Positions 58,021-64,000 of a stretch of 64,000 bases of DNA are shown here, in pieces. Every line of letters starts with the position of its first letter. Within the stretch, counting starts at the first letter, position 1. The DNA comes from Hydrangea macrophylla. Its lineage: Eukaryota; Streptophyta; Magnoliopsida; Cornales; Hydrangeaceae. The notes beneath the pieces are model-generated. The model saw only the letters and a list, made by a program, of their open reading frames with translations, was not told where the DNA came from and searched no databases. The stretch lies in NCBI GenBank assembly GCA_033977485.1, contig CM066984.1, positions 107,975,691-108,039,690 on the forward strand, in the 5' to 3' direction. A program made the position numbers and the translations under genes.

Positions 58021-58573
58021 GGGCAAATTACACTTTAGTCCATTAAACTATACGCCTATTTTCAATTGGGTCCATAAGCTTTTTTTTTTTTTTTTGCAAT
58101 TGGATCCTTGAACTTCAAAAACTCATTCAATCAAAGCCAAATTCTGACACTGTTATCTTAAATTATTAGAAATTGTCACGTACATTGCGCGTAATACTTA
58201 CCTGTCTTATGTTATGTAAAGACAAATATGGGAGACTGTAAATGGCTAAAAAATGATGTGATTTTGGGTATGATTGAATGCAATTTTGGATCTAGTCGAA
58301 TGTGTTTCCAAAATTTGATTGAACGCGATTTCAGATCTGATTGAATGCGATTTTTTGCACTATTCACAATCTCCCATATTTGTCTTAACGTAACATGTGA
58401 CATGTAAGCATTACGCATAACGTACGTGACAATTTCTAATAGTTTAAGCTAATAGTGTCACAATTTGAGTCTGATTGAATGAATTTTTGAAGTTCAAAGA
58501 CCCAATTGCTAAAAAAAAAGTTTATGAATCCAATTGAAAATATTAATTTAATGGACTAAAGTGTAATTTGCTC
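58021..58573. mobile_element. 553-bp foldback element
   Basis: The left GGGCAAATTACACTTTAGTCC end and the inverted right end (GAGCAAATTACACTTTAG) pair. The arms continue for over 110 bp through TTCAATTGG and TTGAACTTCAAAAA. The flanks TTATCTGAA and TTATTAGAA agree at 7 of 9 positions, a possible old 9-bp TSD. Confidence 0.75.
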
Positions 58574-58582
58574 TTATTAGAA

Positions 58583-59113
58583 CAAAGATGAAGGCCAAAA
58601 GTAAAGTGTGACAGTTGTAGTATTTGGTTAATATATGTGTAAAAGTGATTATGATGACACCATTGATTACATAAATATTTATTAAATTATTAAATATTTT
58701 ACTAATTATACCATATTTAATTATAATAAGAATTGCTTAATTTTTATTGAAAGTTACTTTTAATAGTACAACTACCAATATATTTGAGACCAAATTTAAG
58801 AAATGTGAAAATCTTAAATTTAAGAATGATAACATAAATTTGACTCCAACTGATACCGCCCAGTATGAATAAACAATTCCAATATATGCATTGGTACAGT
58901 TATTGGATGTTCACATCGTCCTTCAACCTTGGTTGGTGTACTACAAACTCTACCTTTTGCCCACTTGACCTTGAAATGTGAGTTAAAACCAGAAAATTAC
59001 GTACGTGAAAGCAAGCATGACAACATTTGGACATTATTTGGTCATCCAAATGTTGGTTGAATCAAATCGGTTTTGTGGTTCGTAACTAAGTAATACGTTA
59101 TTAGTTTTAGTTA
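58583..59113. other. Intergenic, nothing recognised
   Basis: AT-rich sequence with no supported gene or element. Confidence 0.5.
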
Positions 59114-59270
59114 GGGGCACAAAAGTGTCATAAAAAAATATTTATAAAAAAACATAATATCTCATGAATTGAATTAAGTGTAATGAATCTTAATATCACA
59201 TGAGATGTCACACCCTTTTGTAAGCATTTCTTTGTGATTCTTTTACACGTGTTCCAAACATAGCCCTACG
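59114..59270. mobile_element. MITE-like inverted repeat
   Basis: The left GGGGCACAAAAGTGTCATAA and the inverted right GGAACACGTGTAAAAGAATC ends pair loosely over about 60 bp around a CATGAG..CTCATG core. It is related to the 56,334 element. The TSD is not clear. Confidence 0.5.
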
Positions 59271-59394
59271 ATATTACATGTATAAATGTTCAAAGATGCA
59301 TTCGTTTCAAAATGCACATTCGTTTTCTTTATAATAAGAGAGTATAAAGTGAGAGTGAGACTGAAATTGGTCTTTTTGTTTTGTGCATTTTCAT

Positions 59395-59880
59395 CATGGG
59401 TGCAGGAAGGAAGGGACCTATGGCCCCCTCTCAGATTTTGAAGGCCCCCTCTCAGATTTTGAAAATTAAAATTATATTCTAAAATTTTTAGTATTGTACA
59501 TTTATTCCCCCCCCCCCCTTAACTTATGTTTAGGCCTCCGATAGTGGTCCAGGGTTCAATTTAGGGTCATCAACTATATGTACATTGATATATTTTGAAA
59601 ATTACACTTTTAATGTGAGAATTTTATGTATTTTAGAAATAGGCTCCCTAAAATTTTGAAACACGCTATAAAATATCTACGTGCCTCCCAAATAGAATCA
59701 TATTATAAGCATATCTAAAAAAAAAAAAAAAAAAAAATCGTAATTATATACAAGTATATCTTAAAAAAATCGCTAATTATGTATAAATAGACCCCAAAAA
59801 AATCGTCTCGAGAGCGCTGCCATCGAACCCCCAAGCAGCTTAGGCCCCCTAACCAAAATTCCTGGCTCCCCCTTGATTTT
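59395..59880. mobile_element. Degenerate transposon remnant, R1 copy 3
   Basis: Contains the CCCAAAAAAATCG..CTCGAGAGCGCTGCCA phrase that matches the 1-640 and 9,400-9,470 remnants. A GGCCCCCTCTCAGATTTTG unit is duplicated at 59,424-59,460. Poly-C and poly-A tracts are present. Confidence 0.4.
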
Positions 59881-60005
59881 CATACAAGCCTTGAATTTCT
59901 AAATTAGAATTTTATTTCTTGAATTCCAAAGAAATGAAAAGATGTGCTAATTTTTTTTTAAAAAAAAAAAAACAAAAAGAAAAAAGAAAAAGAAAAAGAC
60001 ATGTC

Positions 60006-60160
60006 TATAGTGAGCAGCTTCTCATATGAGAAGGCGGATTTTAATCGTTGGATGAGAATTTGGCAATAAATGCATCTCCAAATTCTTAAAAATCTTATGG
60101 CCAGATTTCCATCAAACGGTTAAAATCTGCCTTCTCATATAAGAAGCTTCTCATAATAGA
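60006..60160. mobile_element. Small inverted-repeat MITE
   Basis: The left arm GCTTCTCATATGAGAAGGCG and the inverted right arm GCTTCTTATATGAGAAGGCA pair for about 45 bp, extending through ATTTTAA(T/C)CGTT. The end CTTCTCATATGAGAAG is itself a palindrome. Target duplication not resolved. Confidence 0.65.
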
Positions 60161-60587
60161 CTTACCCAAAAGTTGGTCAATTTAACTTTATAATTAATGA
60201 CATAAGAAAGTAGGGGCGGCGCCTTGATTTTTCCTTGAGGCATGAGGGCACAAATGTATGTGTACGCTTGAGGCAGCACCCTGATCCTTAATTTTTTTGG
60301 TAGAAATATTATAGTTTTACAATTTTAGGATTTTACGTCGGTTGAAGAGTAAATATAATTAGTCAAAAACAAATTAATTTCTCCGTCACTCTTTCAACAA
60401 AAATTAAAAGTGTTCATATATAATATATAGATTACTGACAGCAAAGGTTGTGTTTGGCACGATTAATTCCTTAAGATCAAAGTCACGTAGGTGAAAAGGT
60501 TTAATCAATTCATTTTAAGTTTCTTCCCTTTAAATGTTTGATAATTGAGACTTCAAATGGATATTTTATATTTGATGTCACTGACGG

Positions 60588-60628
<41 letters not shown>

Positions 60629-60878
60629 ACATGTCAACTACATGATTTTGAAAGGTTTTTAGAAGTGATTTTCTAAATACGATAAAATAAGTTTGAGCTT
60701 CTTTCTCTTTTTTTTTTAGATATTTTTTTAGCTTAAAAAAAAATTATATTTTTTTAAGAAGTTGTGAAAAAACTAATCCAATAAATCACAGCAATTCAAA
60801 GAGTTTATTGAAAAGATATATATAGTCTCTTAACTTTGAAGTTTTGCATATGTGAAAAAATTGCCTTTTTTTAGGGTA
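60161..60878. other. Intergenic with (AT)n microsatellite
   Basis: No gene was seen. A (TA)n run of about 28 bp lies at 60,596-60,624. Confidence 0.55.
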
Positions 60879-61378
60879 AAATACTATATTCTAGCCCTAT
60901 GTGGCTTAGAATATTCATTTTCACTTTACTCTCTGTGGTTTAAAAGTGGACACATAAATTCCTTATGTTTTTTGGATTAAAGTGAAACTGTCCCAAAATT
61001 AGCTATGAAAAATTATAAAATTTGCCAAAAATATTAACACTTAACTCCTTTTGTGAGGTTAATTTTAGAGTTTACCCTCTGTTTGAGGATAATATTGCCA
61101 TTTAACCCACCTATTTAGGCGTAACTTTTAATACTTAACACCTTCTGGGTGCTAATTTTGAGATTAACTACCTTTGATACTGAAACTCTCTTATATGAGT
61201 CTAATTTTAACAATTAATCTCCATGGGGGGCTATTTTGAAAACAAATTTAATAGTTTCACTTTAATCCGAAACTACAGGGAGCTAAGTATACACTTTTGA
61301 ACCATAAAGGGGTAAAGTGAAAATAAACTTAACCACAAAGTGATAAAATGTATTTAACCCTTTATTTATTTATTAATT
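60879..61378. repeat. R2-family repeat, copy 2
   Basis: Related to 13,160-13,505. The left end GGGTAAAATACTATATTCTA and the inverted right end GGGTTAAATACATTTTATCA both lead into TTCACTTTAC blocks, with repeated AATTTTAGAGTTTA/ TTTGAGATTAACTACC-like phrases between. Confidence 0.5.
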
Positions 61379-61469
61379 TATTTTTGGGGTGGGGGGTGGT
61401 TTGCAAAAATTCTTTCCAATCACAGACTACTTGCGCGCATGACTCCAAAGAACACTTCATATCAAATAG

Positions 61470-61641
61470 GAGTAAAGATTGAGACACATCTAAAGATATA
61501 ATTTTTGGGACACAACCCAAAATATGTTAATATCTCTCATGTGATGTCATTCGACCCCATAGTAACACAGGAGAGAGATAAACACATCTCTTGAGTTGTG
61601 TCCCAAAAATTGTATCTTTGAGTGTGTCCTAAGTATTACCC
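61470..61641. mobile_element. M9-family MITE with 9-bp TSD
   Basis: The inverted ends GAGTAAAGATTGAGACACAT and GGGTAATACTTAGGACACAC continue through ATTTTTGGGACACAAC on both sides. The flanks ATCAAATAG (61,461-61,469) and ATCAAACAC (61,642-61,650) share 7 of 9 bases. Confidence 0.75.
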
Positions 61642-61650
61642 ATCAAACAC

Positions 61651-62061
61651 CCACTTGCCTAATAATTATTTAGGATCATTTGAAAATATATTCCAAGAAA
61701 ATTGAGAAATTATTTATATGTAATCGTCTTTTTGTTTTTGGGCCATGTTTAGCCTTTTGACTTTGTTTAATAGTCTTGGGGCAAATTCATGACTTTTTTT
61801 GTTTGTGCCAAGCTCTAGCACGTTTTTGAGCTCATTGTAACATTCTGGGGTATGATCCTTTTTCGTTTTAACTAACCATTTTCCCGAGGAAAAAAAAAAT
61901 TCAAGATAGATTCGAGATTCATTTTTTTAAAAATAAAAATCGATCATGGTTATACAAGAATTTCTCAAAAAGTCAAGAAAAAAATTTTAAAATAGCCTGA
62001 AATAGAGATTTTCACTTAAAAATTTGTCATAATAATGTAACAACCAATTAACTATGTACTA
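61651..62061. other. Intergenic, nothing recognised
   Basis: AT-rich sequence with no supported feature. Confidence 0.5.
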
Positions 62062-62640
62062 TAGAGCCTTGTTTGGCAGGCTGTATAAAATAGTCGGATA
62101 GGATATGACAAGACAAGAAGCAGATAGGATAGTAATCCTGTTGGATAGCTGTTATGTTGTCCTGTGTTTGGAACGTGCTGAGTAAAACTGTTGGATAAGT
62201 TGTTATATTCTAATCCTGTATTTGGTCATATTTGGATATAAAGTTTCGGTTAATAACTAAATTTTGCCTTTTAACACCACAAAAAATGGGCAAAAAAATT
62301 TGCAAATCTTGAATAAGGATATGTGTAAATCAAATAATAATTCTAAAAAAAAAAAATGCAAATCTGAAATTTATTATTATTATTAAAAAAAGATTTGAAA
62401 TTTTTTTGATCTAAATTTAAAAAAAAAAAGGTGATCTAAAGAAAAAAAAAAATTTGTATCTCAAAAAGTTATCTCAAACTCCTAATCCCACCTCCCCCAT
62501 GCGTTAGAGTTATCCAACTCTTCATGGGATAAAAAATTAGTTCAGGACTATTTTACTCTATCCGATGACATCACAAAACAGGATAAGATAAAAGTTATCC
62601 CATCATGCCTCTTATCCTGAACAGTGAACACCAAATGAGG
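62062..62640. mobile_element. Probable PIF/Harbinger-like MITE
   Basis: The left AGAGCCTTGTTTGGCAGGC and the inverted right AGGCCTCATTTGGTGTTC ends have the GTTTGG core of this class. GATAGGATA/GATAAGATAAAA motifs lie inside both ends. The boundaries are uncertain by a few bases and the TSD is not fixed. Confidence 0.5.
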
Positions 62641-63955
62641 CCTATATGTATCAAAGTCATCTTATTCTTCACTAATGTGCAATGTCTTAACAAATGAAAC
62701 AACCAATTAATGAAAGGGCTCACCACAATTTAGGTAGCATTTTCTCTCTGGGACCTTGACATTTATAATGGTACGTACGAACTCAGAATTATTGTTCACC
62801 AACACAATGTACGAAAATATATAACTAAAGATATGGTGATTAATTTGAAAATTTAATAATTTAAAAAACATTAATGTTACGCAATTTGCATTCTCAAAAC
62901 CATGGGTTTTCGCCCCTTGTTTTCTGCAGCTGAAAACAACTTGCCATAAGCGTTAGTCTATTCTTGCTAATTTCTGTTGGGTTGTTCTTTTTCTTTTACC
63001 TTCTTTTCCTTCACCTTCTGTTTGTTTATTTATGAATTCTGCTTGAGTCACCGATAAGGTGCACCGAAATGGTGTTCGGTGTACTTTGTCGGTACCCCAA
63101 TTTTTACTATATATATATATATATATATATAAAGACGTTTGTATGTGTATAAATAGGTTTGTACTCACGATCGTATTTAAAAGATCGTATTTTTAAATAA
63201 AAAAGGAGAAATAAAATTTTAATTTGTACATATTTCAATACGGATTGGGAATGATTACTACTATAAACTAATTAGAACTCATGCAAAAACATAAAATATT
63301 TCAGTGATATCATTTTGATTTTATTATACATTGATAATTAAATAGGACGAAACCGTTCCATGATGGAGAGAAAATGAAAGTACGTTGATTAGTTTTTTTA
63401 CTTCAATGGAGGCAAATGAACAATTAGTACATTTATTTAGAGTAAATACTAATATATACAGTACTGTAATGTGAGTACTGAGTACTACGGTGAATTCATT
63501 GTTTAGGTCTTTTTAATTTAATTTTATTATCAGAAAAAATTGTTGTAATACTCTCAACGAATGAAATGGCTTAGATTTTCGTTCGTTTAAAAATCTGTTC
63601 AATGCTTTCCTGCTAAACATATGGGTAAAATCTTTTATAAAATTAATGTTTCTCTATACACACATGTAAAGGGAAATGCTAACACACTATATCTTAAAAG
63701 TATGCACTTTTAAATGGACAAAATCATGTCATCTCATTAAAATAACAACATAAAAAAAAAAGTTTACAGGATACCATCTAATTTTTGACATAAAAAAAGT
63801 TTACATCATACCATCTCATTAAAATAACTTTTAATGTTACACCAATATATATATATTTTTTTTTTAATGAACTAGATGACCTTTTCTAGTCCATTAAATT
63901 TAAAAATAATATTATCCTATTGCCTTCATGAGGTAGAGTTGCATACATAGATGTT
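62641..63955. other. Intergenic, no gene recognised
   Basis: Contains an (AT)n run at about 63,108-63,131 and a short hairpin listed separately. Nothing else could be supported. Confidence 0.5.
63050..63093. repeat. Imperfect 19-bp hairpin
   Basis: ACCGATAAGGTGCACCGAA and its near-complement pair across a 6-base loop (63,069-63,074) with about three mismatches. Function unknown. Confidence 0.6.
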
Positions 63956-64000
63956 GAGCGGGCTGTAGTCTAATTGGTATAGCGTCTCTCATTCCAGTGG
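63956..64000 (+). other. tRNA-like sequence at the window edge (possible SINE head)
   Basis: GGGCTGTAGTCTAATTGG resembles a tRNA acceptor and D-arm. 63,966-63,977 fits the polymerase III A-box pattern TRGYNNANNNGG. The rest lies outside the window, so it could be the start of a tRNA-derived SINE, a tRNA pseudogene or a true tRNA. Confidence 0.4.

Overview
This is nuclear DNA from a flowering plant, almost certainly a eudicot. It is AT-rich and full of (TA)n, (TG)n and homopolymer tracts. It has one spliced plant gene in a background of LTR retrotransposons, MITEs, foldback elements and a Helitron. The species cannot be named from the sequence. Nothing bacterial, viral or organellar was seen.

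Layout. 1-3,300 holds transposon remnants: an old repeat, a foldback element at 1,638-1,990, a probable non-autonomous Helitron at 2,003-3,099, and a palindromic MITE-like piece. 3,598-5,941 (minus strand) is the only convincing host gene, a five-exon, 240-residue RING-H2 protein of the NEP1-interacting protein (NIP/ATL-like) family, with a TATA box just upstream. 6,300-15,300 is a mosaic of small DNA transposons: a MITE family with 9-bp target duplications, an 8-bp-duplication hAT MITE, two 3-bp-duplication PIF/Harbinger-like MITEs, a 1.3-kb foldback element, and two oppositely oriented copies of an element carrying arrays of the palindrome GTGAGAAATTTCTCAC.

15,316-54,720 is a nested stack of LTR retrotransposons, resolved by terminal sequences and target-site duplications (TSDs). 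Element A (Ty3/gypsy, minus strand, TSD AACTT) was split in its 3' LTR by B (Ty1/copia Sirevirus-like, gag only, TSD CAAAA). B was split in gag by C (solo LTR, TSD CGGAT/CGAAT). C was split by D (solo LTR, TSD ATATG). D was split by E (Tat/Ogre-like, 3.2-kb LTRs, gag but no pol, several minisatellites, TSD TCATG/TTATG). E carries F, a truncated minus-strand gypsy element with one LTR. By eye, LTR divergence falls from about 12% in A to 4% in B and 3% in E, in the order the nesting predicts. A hAT element of 1,057 bp interrupts the integrase of A.

54,721-64,000 is intergenic DNA with a local duplication, further foldbacks and MITEs, and a tRNA-like sequence (perhaps a SINE head) running off the right edge. 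Apart from the NIP gene, all protein-coding sequence recognised belongs to decayed transposable elements. No new host gene system was found. The most unusual features are the nest, the two pol-less retroelements, and the palindromic motif arrays.
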